Source: Calothrix sp. PCC 7716
GTDB lineage: Bacteria > Cyanobacteriota > Cyanobacteriia > Cyanobacteriales > Nostocaceae
Length of the DNA stretch: 64,000 bases
Direction: 5' to 3'
Assembly (NCBI RefSeq): GCF_019977735.1
Contig: NZ_AP025018.1
Coordinates: 4,340,001 to 4,404,000 of the forward strand
The notes beneath the pieces are model-generated. The model saw only the letters and a list, made by a program, of their open reading frames with translations. It had not been told where the DNA came from and did not search any database. Within the stretch, counting starts at the first letter, position 1. The number at the start of each line of letters is the position of its first letter. The translations under genes and the position numbers were made by a program. Positions 34,805-45,129 of this stretch are shown here, piece after piece.

Positions 34805-35737
34805 ATGTCAAACATGGAAATGCAAAATTTGGTACTCACAACTAAATTAAAAGGACATGCAGATAAAGTTAAGTCCGTTGCATTTAGTCCCGATGGGCAA
34901 AAACTAGCAAGTGGGAGCGATGACAAAACTATCAAAATTTGGAATTCGAGAGGAGAGCTTCTTACCCTTAAAGGACATGGAGAATCTTCCTGGTTTGAAG
35001 GAAAGGTTAATTCAGTCGCTTTTAGTCCAGATGGTAAGACATTAGCTAGTGGAAGCGATGATAAAACTATTAAATTATGGGATGTGTCTACAGGAAAGGA
35101 GATTTGTACTTTCACGGGACACGAAGAAATGGTTTACTCTGTTGCTTTTAGTCCTGATGGTAAAACATTAGCAAGCGGTAGTAAAGATAAAAAGGTTAAA
35201 CTATGGTCGCTAGATTTATCTAAAGAATTATACGAGTTATCAGGACATACTGACGATGTTTTATGTGTTGCTTTTAGTCGCAATGGTCAACTCTTAGCTA
35301 GTGGTGGTGCTGGCAATGATAAAAGTATCAAGCTTTGGCATTTATCAAATCAGAAAATTCTTACTCTTACAGGTCATTCTGATTGGTTTGGAGGTATTCA
35401 CTCAATTGCCTTTAGCGCAGATAGTAAGATTTTAGCCAGTGGCAGTAATGATAAAACTATTAAATTATGGGACGTAAATACAGGAAAGCAAATTAGGACT
35501 ATCAACGCTCATTCTGAATGTATTTATTCTGTGGCATTTAGCCCAGATGGTAAGATTTTAGCTAGTGCTAGTCAAGATAAAATTGTTAAGCTTTGGCAAG
35601 TGGATACAGGTAGAGAAATAGCAGCTTATACAGTTTGCGACAATGCTGTTTATTCTGTAACCTTTAACCCCAATTTCAAAATCTTAGCTAGCGGTAATAG
35701 TGATAAGACTATTTCGCTAATACCTTACTCTAGCTAA
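34805..35737 (+). CDS. WD40 repeat protein, seven-bladed propeller, 310 aa
   Basis: The entire protein is seven WD40 repeats, each with a GH...SVAFSPDGK.LASGS.DKTIKLW pattern (the seventh degenerate: VYSVTFNPNFKILASGNSDK). One repeat equivalents 2, 4 and 5 carry short insertions (SSWFEG, GAGN, DWFGG). Length equals one full propeller, so it is a stand-alone scaffold. No signal peptide is present. It is divergent from a AAA ATPase and convergent with the DNA methyltransferase gene, overlapping it by 21 bases. Confidence 0.93.
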   Translation: MSNMEMQNLVLTTKLKGHADKVKSVAFSPDGQKLASGSDDKTIKIWNSRGELLTLKGHGESSWFEGKVNSVAFSPDGKTLASGSDDKTIKLWDVSTGKEICTFTGHEEMVYSVAFSPDGKTLASGSKDKKVKLWSLDLSKELYELSGHTDDVLCVAFSRNGQLLASGGAGNDKSIKLWHLSNQKILTLTGHSDWFGGIHSIAFSADSKILASGSNDKTIKLWDVNTGKQIRTINAHSECIYSVAFSPDGKILASASQDKIVKLWQVDTGREIAAYTVCDNAVYSVTFNPNFKILASGNSDKTISLIPYSS

Positions 35738-36688
35738 ATTATTAGATTTTAAATAATCTCGAATGCTTTGAGCTAGATGGAAGGCAAATAATGGAGGAAC
35801 TGCATTACCAACTTGGTTAAAACAACTTATCTCTCCTCCTACAAACTCAAACCAGTCAGGAAAACTTTGTAGTCTTGCTGCTTCTCTTAACAACAAACGT
35901 CTTCGTCTACCGTCTAGAAGTTTAATACGGTGCATATCACCTGTGGCGCCTGCTAAGTTTCTACAAGTTAAAGTTCTAGCGGGTTTATTTAAATATAAAT
36001 CACGAGGATTTTTACAAAAAGAGGCTTTTTCATACTTTGCCACATATTCATCCATGCTGGGTGTGAGAAACTTTGATGAAGGAGGCGCCGAAAATGCCAT
36101 TTCTTCTAATGCTTCACCTGCTGTTACTTTGTATTGCGTTTGCTTTGGAAATTTAAAGTTACCTCGATGTCCAACTACAATTAAACGTTCGCGGTTCTGC
36201 GGTACACCATAATTAACAACATTCAATAATTCCCAATTTACAATATACCCTAAGTCTTGGAGGGTTTCGACAATTTCGTCAAAGTAGGATTTATTTTTGT
36301 AAAGTAATCCACGAACGTTTTCAAATAACCAAATTTCTGGATTTAAAGTTTTAACCGCATTTATAAATATAGGAAAACCATCACGCGAATCTTGTAAACC
36401 TTTTTGATGACCCCCTACACTAAAGGGTTGGCAAGGTGGGCCACCTATAACTACTGTAGCACGTGGTAATTTAGTATCTTGTGTAAGTACAATTTCTGTA
36501 CATTTTCCCTTTAGGTTTTGTCTATAAGTCGCACATGAATCAGCATCCATTTCAAAACCATGTGTCTCGAAACCTTGGGCTTCAAAACCAAGAGATAAAC
36601 CACCACATCCGGCAAATAAATCGACTACTAACAAATTGCCAGATGTAGAAGGTTTGAGTAAATGGTTTATTTGATTGATGTAATCCAT
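35717..36688 (-). CDS. Solitary DNA (cytosine-5) methyltransferase, about 323 aa
   Basis: C5 methyltransferase motifs are in order: I VVDLFAGCGGLSLGF, IV GGPPCQPFS with the catalytic Cys, VI ENVRGLL, VIII VPQNRERLIVV, IX ARTLTCRNLAG and X QVGNAVPPLFA. Length fits a monospecific enzyme with a short target-recognition region between VIII and IX. No restriction endonuclease gene is adjacent, so it is an orphan. The frame extends ten codons to 36718, but MDYINQINHLL at 36688 is a natural start. The target is unknown; GGCGCC abundance in this window makes that palindrome a candidate. Confidence 0.93.
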   Translation of the reverse strand: MDYINQINHLLKPSTSGNLLVVDLFAGCGGLSLGFEAQGFETHGFEMDADSCATYRQNLKGKCTEIVLTQDTKLPRATVVIGGPPCQPFSVGGHQKGLQDSRDGFPIFINAVKTLNPEIWLFENVRGLLYKNKSYFDEIVETLQDLGYIVNWELLNVVNYGVPQNRERLIVVGHRGNFKFPKQTQYKVTAGEALEEMAFSAPPSSKFLTPSMDEYVAKYEKASFCKNPRDLYLNKPARTLTCRNLAGATGDMHRIKLLDGRRRRLLLREAARLQSFPDWFEFVGGEISCFNQVGNAVPPLFAFHLAQSIRDYLKSNNLARVRY

Positions 36689-36766
36689 ACCAATTAAAGC
36701 TAAACAGCTATGAAGCAATTACAGTATAGAATATCTGGACATATTAAATAAAATCTGATTTGGAAA

Positions 36767-36925
36767 TTAGTTTTTTACTGTTGTGAATGTAGCGGTTTTA
36801 CTATCTAACTCCGTAAGAGCTTCTTGGATTAAATCAACCGAAGCGCGCTTCAAATAATGTTTGTATAAACATTCCAATGTAAAAGCCCTCCTAGTAGGCG
36901 CCTGTGGTAAGAGATGTTTGGAAAT
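36767..36925 (-). pseudogene. Possible C-terminal remnant of an unknown gene
   Basis: A minus-strand frame without ATG encodes about 52 residues that look protein-like (RRAFTLECLYKHYLKRASVD, then LIQEALTELDSKTATFTTV) and ends at 36767. Upstream the frame meets TAA within AT-rich and repeat DNA. It is on the same strand as, and 79 bases before, the methyltransferase start, so it may be the tail of a lost neighbour or use an alternative start. No family is recognised. Confidence 0.3.
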
Positions 36926-37289
36926 TTATATAAATACCATTATCTTGTTTTGATCCCCCCTAGCCCCCCTTAATAAGGGGGGATAAGAAAAAGTATTCTT
37001 ACGAGCGTGTCCTTTGTGACGAGCGTGGTTTATTCCTATGCATCTCTGTGCCCTCTGTGGCTCTGTGGTAAAAACAAATATATCACTGCACATCACAGAC
37101 AGATGTGCCACAACCCATAAAAATTAGACATAAAAAACAGCCACTTCTATGTCAAGAAGTAACTGTTTTTTATCAGAGGCGGGCAGGGATGCCCGCTCCA
37201 CAAGAAGTAATACTTATCTCCCTTTTTACAGGAAAAAATAACCATTCTTTGCCCCCCCTTATTAAGGGGGGGTTGGGGGGGATCAATTA
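36926..37289. repeat. Repeat cluster between methyltransferase remnant and groEL
   Basis: It contains CCCCCCTTAATAAGGGGGG (36965-36982 region), a CTTTGTGACGAGCGTGG and CTCTGTGGCTCTGTGGTA run (37009-37073), a CGGGCAGGGATGCCCG hairpin with CCACAAG (37178-37205) and a further C-run/G-run pair (37253-37283) ending at the groEL stop. A short AAGTAACTGTTTTTTATC inverted copy of an AACAGCCACTTC segment near 37135-37172 could be a terminator. There is no gene. Confidence 0.6.
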
Positions 37290-38945
<1,656 letters not shown>

Positions 38946-39037
38946 TTAAAGTCGCGATTTATGAATGTAGGAGCATGAATGATTAATTGCTAATTGCTAA
39001 CTTATATTCCTTGTTAGCCAATTAGCCAAACTAAGTT

Positions 39038-39352
39038 TTAGCTAACAACAGCCAAAATGTCTTTCTCTGAGAGTAATATGTACTCGTCAGTGCCTAGCTT
39101 GATGTCAGTACCTGCGTACTTAGAGTAGAGAACTTTATCCCCTACTTTCACATCCATAGCCACGCGATTTCCGTCATCTTTATACTTACCGTCGCCAACT
39201 GCAACAACTTCGCCAACTTGGGGCTTTTCTTGTGCATTATCGGGCAAATACAGACCACCTGCGGTCTTCTCTTCTGCTGCGTTTACTTTGATGAAAACGC
39301 GGTCTCCTAAAGGTTTAACAGTGGATACGCTTACTAAAGATACAGCTGCCAT
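39038..39352 (-). CDS. groS: Co-chaperonin GroES, 104 aa
   Basis: GroES caps the GroEL ring. The family pattern is complete: [19 protein letters not shown], the mobile-loop region [40 protein letters not shown] and [14 protein letters not shown]. Length 104 aa fits cyanobacterial GroES. It is the first gene of the operon and lies just downstream of the CIRCE and K-box elements. Confidence 0.98.
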   Translation of the reverse strand: MAAVSLVSVSTVKPLGDRVFIKVNAAEEKTAGGLYLPDNAQEKPQVGEVVAVGDGKYKDDGNRVAMDVKVGDKVLYSKYAGTDIKLGTDEYILLSEKDILAVVS

Positions 39353-39365
39353 AGGAATTTACTTT

Positions 39366-39392
39366 TTAGCACTCTCGACTCATGAGTGCTAA
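39366..39392 (-). promoter_or_regulatory. CIRCE element (HrcA operator)
   Basis: TTAGCACTC, nine spacer bases and GAGTGCTAA form a perfect CIRCE inverted repeat, 14 bases before the groES start. HrcA binding here represses groESL until heat shock. Confidence 0.95.
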
Positions 39393-39431
39393 TGTAACTA
39401 AATATGGCTGCTGTTGGCAAGAAATAACCAT

Positions 39432-39447
39432 GTACGGGTTCCCGAAC
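39432..39447 (-). promoter_or_regulatory. K-box upstream of groESL
   Basis: Read on the minus strand, GTTCGGGAACCCGTAC matches the cyanobacterial groESL K-box consensus GTTCGG-NNAN-CCNNAC at every fixed position. It lies 40 bases upstream of the CIRCE. K-boxes mediate light-responsive positive control of groESL in cyanobacteria. Confidence 0.75.
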
Positions 39448-39788
39448 TTGAATTAATATAGATTTAGAATAATTGAGTATAAATACTTAAAGAATCCGAA
39501 TTATGAGTAAATTCTCTTGGTTCACGAAAATTTTTGTGTCTTCAAATTTATTTGCAAACGGTGGAAATTGATATAGAACAGTAATCAGGATGTGTAGTTT
39601 AATCAGGAGATGATGCTAATCAAGGGCAGTAAAATACCAAAATCTACCAAGCTATCCGGTCAAAAAAGCCTAAGTAATTCTGTAGATTTAACGAGAGTAA
39701 GGACACGCTGTTGTCCAGACTGTTTGAGCGAGGTTGCTCTTTCTTCCATTTATATAGTCGGTTTCCCAAACCAAGATTATTTGGAATT
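39448..39788. other. Intergenic region upstream of groES, no supported gene
   Basis: These bases hold upstream DNA of the groESL promoter and a weak 70-codon plus-strand frame (39610-39822) with TRCCPDCLSE but without a recognisable family. The following pseudogene overlaps its end in another frame. I do not support a gene here. Confidence 0.4.
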
Positions 39789-40117
39789 ATGGAATTACTT
39801 GAAAAACGTCTCAAAAAACTAAACTCGATTATTTGCTTCCGGTTTACTCAGCTAATTTTCAGAACAATTAACGAACTGCTTGCGAGTTTGTTGCTCTCGA
39901 ACGATAATGGTAGTTTATGTGGATAGTGCGGTCTTTTTCGCCCGCGAAGAGTAAAATGATTGAACGTCTTATTCAAGAACTAATTTAACCAGGACGCCTG
40001 CTTTATTACTCTAACAAGGTTTCTTCACCAACGCGTGAGGGATATGAACAAGCAGTAAGCTATGCGCGACGCGGGTTGTTTACCTGGGGGCATCTAGTAC
40101 CAATACCGATCCGGTAA
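39789..40117 (+). pseudogene. Decayed gene: three frames plus a nonsense codon
   Basis: ATG at 39789 opens MELLEKRLKKLNSII and runs through TQLIFRTINELLASLL. The protein-like reading then moves to another frame (MVVYVDSAVFFARE near 39905-39949), then to a third (SKMIERLIQELI), which meets TAA and resumes as PGRLLYYSNKVSSPTREGYE and AVSYARRGLFTWGHLVPIPI before TAA at 40115. Read together these give one protein of about 110 residues with two frameshifts and one nonsense codon. Family not recognised. Confidence 0.5.
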
Positions 40118-40348
40118 ACTTGAATAATTATTATTTAATCAGTGTTTTTTCACCCGCACTCTTCAAAGCGATATATAATAGCGCATTATAAATACTACTG
40201 CTCTACGTATCCTTACTGGACTTTTGCCCCAAGTCTTGCGGTTAAAAGAAGTGTTGGTCACTTTGGAAACTAAAAAGAGTATTGGCAAGTTTTGTGGGAA
40301 AACCAACATCTCAACCACTCAATACAGAGGATAACGAATCAAGACCTC
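40118..40348. other. Promoter region of the LuxR-type regulator
   Basis: These 231 bases show no gene. The regulator frame stays open back to a TTG at 40292, so an N-terminal extension of 19 residues is possible but its composition is not typical of the family. Confidence 0.4.
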
Positions 40349-41026
40349 ATGGACCGAAGTGCGACAAGTGCCACTGCTATGAAAGAACCCAGCATGAAAG
40401 AACATAAACGACTTTTACTTATCGATGATGACCCCAACCTCATTTTGCTGGTAAAGGATTACTTGGAATTCCGAGGATACGAAGTCATCACTGCCGAAAA
40501 TGGTCGCGAAGCTCTGGAAATTTTAGAGCAGGATATTCCAGACATGATTATTTGCGACGTGATGATGCCAGAAATGGATGGATACACCTTTGTTGAACAA
40601 GTCCGGCAAACTGAGCGTACTAGTTGGATTCCCGTACTGTTTTTGTCCGCTAAAGGACAAAGTGCCGACCGTGTTAAAGGACTTAACAAAGGCGCCGATG
40701 TTTATATGGTCAAGCCTTTTGAACCAGAGGAACTCGTCGCGCAAGTTGAATCTTCCCTCAAACAAACGATTCGTTGGAAAGAACACCAAGCCAAAGGAGG
40801 AGAAAACGGTTCTCGGATACAAGTTCCCTTCGATGTACAGTTAACTCCAACCGAACTCAAGGTTGTTCAGTTTGTTGCACGAGGTTTAGCTAACCGCGAA
40901 ATTGCTGAAGAACTCAACGTTAGTCAGCGAACTGTAGAAAGCCATGTTTCCAATATGTTAGGCAAAACCAATCTCCATAACCGTACCGAGTTGGCACGGT
41001 GGGCGATTGAAAACCAAATGGCTTAA
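40349..41026 (+). CDS. NarL/LuxR-type response regulator, about 225 aa
   Basis: The receiver domain has LLLIDDDPNLILLVKDYL, the phospho-acceptor in MIICDVMMPEMDG, VLFLSAKG and VYMVKPFEPEEL. The C-terminal LuxR helix-turn-helix has LTPTELKVVQFVARGLANRE, IAEELNVSQRTVESHVSNML, a complete DNA-binding four-helix motif. The arrangement resembles Ycf29-type cyanobacterial and plastid regulators. ATG at 40349 or the Met of MKEHKRLLLIDD may start it. No histidine kinase is adjacent, so the partner is unknown. Confidence 0.93.
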   Translation: MDRSATSATAMKEPSMKEHKRLLLIDDDPNLILLVKDYLEFRGYEVITAENGREALEILEQDIPDMIICDVMMPEMDGYTFVEQVRQTERTSWIPVLFLSAKGQSADRVKGLNKGADVYMVKPFEPEELVAQVESSLKQTIRWKEHQAKGGENGSRIQVPFDVQLTPTELKVVQFVARGLANREIAEELNVSQRTVESHVSNMLGKTNLHNRTELARWAIENQMA

Positions 41027-41355
41027 AAGTTGGCGCCCAAAATTTCAGTTCAGTTTCATCAGTTAATTGTTGTGATGCTTTAATGTCCGAACTTTCGGTC
41101 GCAATACAAGCTTCATACATGTCGCAAGCTCACGCTCTTAAGGTTAGAGCAGCTTAAAGGCGAGAGCGCAACATGCCGAAAACTTTAAACTGGTAGAAAT
41201 GAACTAATAATATGGTGCTAGCAGAGAATAGAAGCATTTTGCTGCTTTTCATACTCAACTGTTAACTTATCAACACCCTGAGTACTTCGTCATCTGGACA
41301 ATGATGAGTACTAATATTCAACTCGATTGCTGTCAATAAAGTTGATTTCACAAGC
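41027..41355 (+). other. Non-coding stretch ahead of an isolated terminator
   Basis: This 330-base region after the response-regulator stop holds no supported gene but ends in a strong intrinsic terminator. It is either a long 3' untranslated region or contains a small RNA gene. No Yfr-type motif was recognised. Confidence 0.35.
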
Positions 41356-41402
41356 GCTGGCTTCATCTACTGGTAAAGGTTGAAGTCAGCTTTTATTTTT
41401 TT
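41356..41402 (+). terminator. Intrinsic terminator
   Basis: GCTGGCTTCA (41356-41365) pairs with TGAAGTCAGC (41381-41390) with one G-U pair, followed by TTTTATTTTTTT. This is the clearest classic rho-independent terminator in the window. It is on the plus strand, 330 bases after the LuxR-type regulator. Confidence 0.8.
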
Positions 41403-41523
41403 GTCGTTGTCAAAATTCATTAGTTGTATTGTATCGATTGACCGCAAAAATGTAAATCCGTGCTACAGCAATAGTGTTACAGATAATACTAATTTTACTA
41501 CGTATATAAAAATTAAACTCGCT

Positions 41524-42108
41524 ATGAAACTAGAATCATTGCTCAAATTGAATCGAACAATCCGCGTCATTGGTTTCGATAATGCGCCATTTATTCGCGG
41601 TTCAAAAGAGAATGTCAACATAGCGGGGATTATTTGCGCGCAAACCCGGTTTGAAGGAATGGTTTGGGGACAAATTCAACAAGATGGTTTTGATTCTACC
41701 GATACAATATGCAATTTACTCATCGGTGGTAAGTTTCTGCCACAATTACATATTGTGTTACTTGATGGAATTGGATTTGGTGGATTAAATTTTGTTAACT
41801 TACCTGAATTGTGCGCGCGTTTACAAATTCCTTGTGTCGCTGTAATGCGAAGACAACCTGATTTAACGGCAATGTTAGAGCCAATAAATCGTTTACCTTA
41901 TCCTGAAAAACGATTAGAGCTACTCAGAAGCGCAGGAACAATTTATGAATATCCACCTTTTGTTTTTCAAGTTTGTGGGGAACATGCTTCGGTAATAGCA
42001 TCTGTACTACAGAGGTTAACTGACTGCGGTAAAGTTCCTGAAGCTTTGAGATTAGCTCATCTGATTGGAGCAGCAGTAATCAAAGGTGAAAGCGGCAGTT
42101 CTGCTTAA
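41524..42108 (+). CDS. DUF99 family protein, 194 aa
   Basis: DUF99 proteins are conserved in archaea and cyanobacteria and have an endonuclease-V-like fold; function is unknown. The family start RTIRVIGFDNAPF is clear, followed by VNIAGIICAQTRFEGMVWG, LHIVLLDGIGFGGLNFVNL and IPCVAVMRRQPDL. The frame extends upstream to 41380, but the ATG at 41524 aligns with the family start. It is followed 39 bases later by an alpha/beta hydrolase on the same strand, perhaps an operon. Confidence 0.9.
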   Translation: MKLESLLKLNRTIRVIGFDNAPFIRGSKENVNIAGIICAQTRFEGMVWGQIQQDGFDSTDTICNLLIGGKFLPQLHIVLLDGIGFGGLNFVNLPELCARLQIPCVAVMRRQPDLTAMLEPINRLPYPEKRLELLRSAGTIYEYPPFVFQVCGEHASVIASVLQRLTDCGKVPEALRLAHLIGAAVIKGESGSSA

Positions 42109-42147
42109 AATATAATTACTTGTGATTTTATTTAACAGGGTAAAAAC

Positions 42148-43029
42148 GTGATTCAATTTCAACCACCTGGTTTTGGACAAAAAGTTATTCCAACGTCGCA
42201 AGGCAACATAGTTTACTACACTCAGACAAGCCCTCCCTGGTTAATACACGAACATCAAAGACCCACGCTTTTATTTCTACATAATTTTGGTGGTGGCGCC
42301 TCTGCTTATGAATGGTCTAAAGTCTATCCAGCTTTTGCCGCAACACATCGAATTTTGGCGCCTGATTTAATTGGTTGGGGAGATTCCGCACATCCAGTTC
42401 GTAACTATACTATTAATGATTATCTAACCACGATTACAGAATTTATTAATCAAACTTGTGATTCTCCCGTTACAGTTATTGCATCTTCATTAACTGCTGC
42501 TTTAGCAATTCGACTCGCTATTACTCAACCAAGTTTATTTAAACAATTATTTCTAATTTGTCCTTCCGGATTTAATGACTTTGGCGAAGGTGCAGGTAGA
42601 CGACTACCACTTGGACTTATCAGTCTACCCCTGTTAGAAGACTTGATATACACCCTAGGCGCCGAGAATGAACTAGCGGTTCGTAATTTTTTACAAAGTT
42701 TTCTGTTTGTATCGCCTCAACTTGTTACCCAAGAGATGGTACAAGCATATTTATATAGCGCACAACAACCAAATGCGAAATTTTCAGCTTTAGCATTTCT
42801 ACGCGGTGACTTATATTTTGATTTAAGTCTATATATTCAACAACTTATAATACCAACAACGATATTTTGGGGAGAACAAGCACAATTTACACGCCTCCGT
42901 CTTGGGCAAAGATTGTCATTATTAAATACAACTGCTATTCAAAACTTTTATACAATACCTAAGACCGGAATTTTACCTCATCTTGAGGCGCCAGCCGTTC
43001 TAATTGGAATTTTACAAAGACATTTATAG
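42148..43029 (+). CDS. Alpha/beta hydrolase, 293 aa
   Basis: The fold is seen in TLLFLHNFGGGASAYEW (oxyanion region), HRILAPDLIGWGDSAHPVRN and a nucleophile-elbow region VTVIASSLTAALA, where the usual G-x-S-x-G is altered to A-S-S-L-T. A C-terminal His in KTGILPHLEAP could complete the triad. The altered elbow means activity is uncertain. The start is GTG at 42148 with GGG upstream. No signal peptide is present. Confidence 0.88.
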   Translation: MIQFQPPGFGQKVIPTSQGNIVYYTQTSPPWLIHEHQRPTLLFLHNFGGGASAYEWSKVYPAFAATHRILAPDLIGWGDSAHPVRNYTINDYLTTITEFINQTCDSPVTVIASSLTAALAIRLAITQPSLFKQLFLICPSGFNDFGEGAGRRLPLGLISLPLLEDLIYTLGAENELAVRNFLQSFLFVSPQLVTQEMVQAYLYSAQQPNAKFSALAFLRGDLYFDLSLYIQQLIIPTTIFWGEQAQFTRLRLGQRLSLLNTTAIQNFYTIPKTGILPHLEAPAVLIGILQRHL

Positions 43030-43069
43030 ACTCGCGCTTCAGCACTAAATTTTCTAAAGTTCATGTATA

Positions 43070-43146
43070 AATAAGTACTATTTATGGCGTAGTATGTAAT
43101 ATAATTAATGAATATGAGAATAATACTTATGAACATAGTACTTATT
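43070..43146. promoter_or_regulatory. 12-bp separated inverted repeat upstream of the PAS kinase
   Basis: AATAAGTACTAT (43070-43081) and its exact complement ATAGTACTTATT (43135-43146) flank 53 AT-rich bases in the gap before the kinase gene. It could be a paired operator or a long hairpin. No known regulator consensus fits. Confidence 0.4.
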
Positions 43147-43239
43147 AGTAATAAAAAATTTAGTTGTGTTGGGGGCAATAAAAAGTTTCAACTCAAACCA
43201 ATATTAGATTAATCTACATAACTGGCAGGGAGAATTGAA

Positions 43240-45129
43240 TTGTTACTACAAATATTGAATAGTATATCTGACCCAATATTTGTTAAAGATTCACAGCACA
43301 TTTGGGTTTTTTTAAATGATGCTTTTTGTGATTTTATAGGACATAAGCGAGATGCATTAATTGGAAAAACAGACTATGATTTTTTTTCCAAGGAAGAAGC
43401 GGATGTTTTTTGGGAAAAAGACGAACAAGTTTTTTTAACAAATGAATCTTGTGAAAACGAGGAGTTTTTTACTGATTCATTCGGCTTCACTCATATTATC
43501 TCTACAAAGAAAACATTATTGATAGATGAGAATGGTAATAAATTTTTAGTTGGTACAATTCGAGATATAACAATTAATATTGATAAGTACCGTCATACTG
43601 AAGAAGCGCTTAAGAATGCATATGCTCAAATGGAAACGCTTGTTATAGAAAGAACCAAACAGTTAGCAGAAATTAATCAAGTGCTGCAAGCAGAAATAGC
43701 AGAACATCAAAAAACCGAGTTAGGACTGCGTGCGTCACAACAAAGACTGTCGTTACTTATTGAACAAATACCTTTAGCAATAATCGAATGGACTCCAAAT
43801 CTTGAAGTGCAGTCATGGAACCCAGCAGCAGAAAAAATATTTGGATACACTGAAAACCAAATAATTGGTTGTAATATAGAAATGTTAATTCCTGAGCATG
43901 TAAAAGAGCATGTTGAAAAAATTATAGGCAATTTGTTGACATCACGAGTAGGTAACTATAGCGTGAATGAAAACTTAACGGCAGACGGTAGAATAATTAT
44001 CTGCGAATGGTACAATAACCCTTTAGTTACTCGATCTGGGGAAGTTATAGGAGTTGCGTCGATTGCAATTGATATTACTCAACGCAAACAGTTAGAAGCA
44101 GAACGTCAAATTGCACTCTCAGAACTTGAAGAAGCTTTAGATAAATTGCAAAGAACCCAAATACAACTAGTTCAAAATGAAAAAATGTCGAGTTTAGGAC
44201 AAATGGTTGCGGGTATTGCTCACGAAATTAATAATCCTGTAAATTTTATTTATGGCAATCTTGTTTATGCTAAAGAATATTGCCAAGACTTATTTAAATT
44301 ATTAAAGCTTTACCAACATAACTATCCTCAACCAATAAAACAGATTCAAGATTGTATACAAGAAATAGACTTTGAGTTTCTTGAAAAAGATATACCGTTA
44401 ATACTTAACTCGATGAAAATGGGAGCAGACCGAATTCAACAAATAGTTGTTTCTCTGCGAAATTTCTCACGGTTGGATGAGGCTGAAATGAAAACTGTAA
44501 ATATCCATGAGGGCATTGATAGCACCTTGATGATTTTACAAAGTCGTCTTAATCAACAAAATAGGCGCCCAGAAATTGCTGTAATTAAAAATTATTCTGA
44601 TTTGCCTTTAGTTGAGTGTTTTGCAGGACAACTAAATCAAGTATTCATGAATATTTTAATAAATGCAATAGATGCATTAGAAGATACATTTGTCAAGAAT
44701 AAAATTGTAGCTAAAGAAGTATTAAAAATCAATATTAACACTCAACAAATTTCACAAAATAGTATATTAATCAGCATTCGCGATAATGGTTGTGGAATTC
44801 CAGAACAAATACAGCAAAAAATATTCGACCCATTTTTTACAACCAAACCAGTTGGTCGAGGAACTGGGTTAGGTTTATCTATTGCTTACCAAATCATTAT
44901 CGAAAAGCATCAAGGTAAACTTCGCTGTATTTCTAACCCAGGAGAAGGTACAGAATTTCAAATTGAGCTTCCTGTGGGTAAGGCGCCTGTTTATTTGGAA
45001 CGGGCAAGGATGCCCATTCCACAAGAGACCATTCCACAAGAGACTATTCCACAAGAGATCATTCCACAAGAGATCATTCCACAAGAGATTATTCTACAAG
45101 AGATTATTCTACAAGATATGGAAAATTAA
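43240..45129 (+). CDS. PAS-PAS histidine kinase with repeat-derived C-terminal tail, 629 aa
   Basis: Two PAS domains (about 1-115 with [20 protein letters not shown] and 160-285 with [20 protein letters not shown]) precede a histidine kinase with [42 protein letters not shown] and [12 protein letters not shown]. It is a paralog of the kinase half of the gene at 2417. There is no membrane segment. The start is TTG at 43240, supported by GGGAG. After the last ATPase strand ([11 protein letters not shown]), the tail is made of about seven [10 protein letters not shown]-like units encoded by a dispersed repeat, and the stop overlaps the convergent glgB stop by four bases. Confidence 0.93.
   Translation: MLLQILNSISDPIFVKDSQHIWVFLNDAFCDFIGHKRDALIGKTDYDFFSKEEADVFWEKDEQVFLTNESCENEEFFTDSFGFTHIISTKKTLLIDENGNKFLVGTIRDITINIDKYRHTEEALKNAYAQMETLVIERTKQLAEINQVLQAEIAEHQKTELGLRASQQRLSLLIEQIPLAIIEWTPNLEVQSWNPAAEKIFGYTENQIIGCNIEMLIPEHVKEHVEKIIGNLLTSRVGNYSVNENLTADGRIIICEWYNNPLVTRSGEVIGVASIAIDITQRKQLEAERQIALSELEEALDKLQRTQIQLVQNEKMSSLGQMVAGIAHEINNPVNFIYGNLVYAKEYCQDLFKLLKLYQHNYPQPIKQIQDCIQEIDFEFLEKDIPLILNSMKMGADRIQQIVVSLRNFSRLDEAEMKTVNIHEGIDSTLMILQSRLNQQNRRPEIAVIKNYSDLPLVECFAGQLNQVFMNILINAIDALEDTFVKNKIVAKEVLKININTQQISQNSILISIRDNGCGIPEQIQQKIFDPFFTTKPVGRGTGLGLSIAYQIIIEKHQGKLRCISNPGEGTEFQIELPVGKAPVYLERARMPIPQETIPQETIPQEIIPQEIIPQEIILQEIILQDMEN
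45000..45117. repeat. 15-bp tandem repeat grown from a REP hairpin inside the kinase gene
   Basis: The REP hairpin ACGGGCAAGGATGCCCATTC is followed by seven 15-bp units of the type CCACAAGAGATCATT, translated as I-P-Q-E-T/I. The unit is the CTTGTGG flank of the intergenic REP element read on the other strand. The period is 15, a multiple of three, whereas the intergenic array at 21908 has period 13. Confidence 0.9.
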
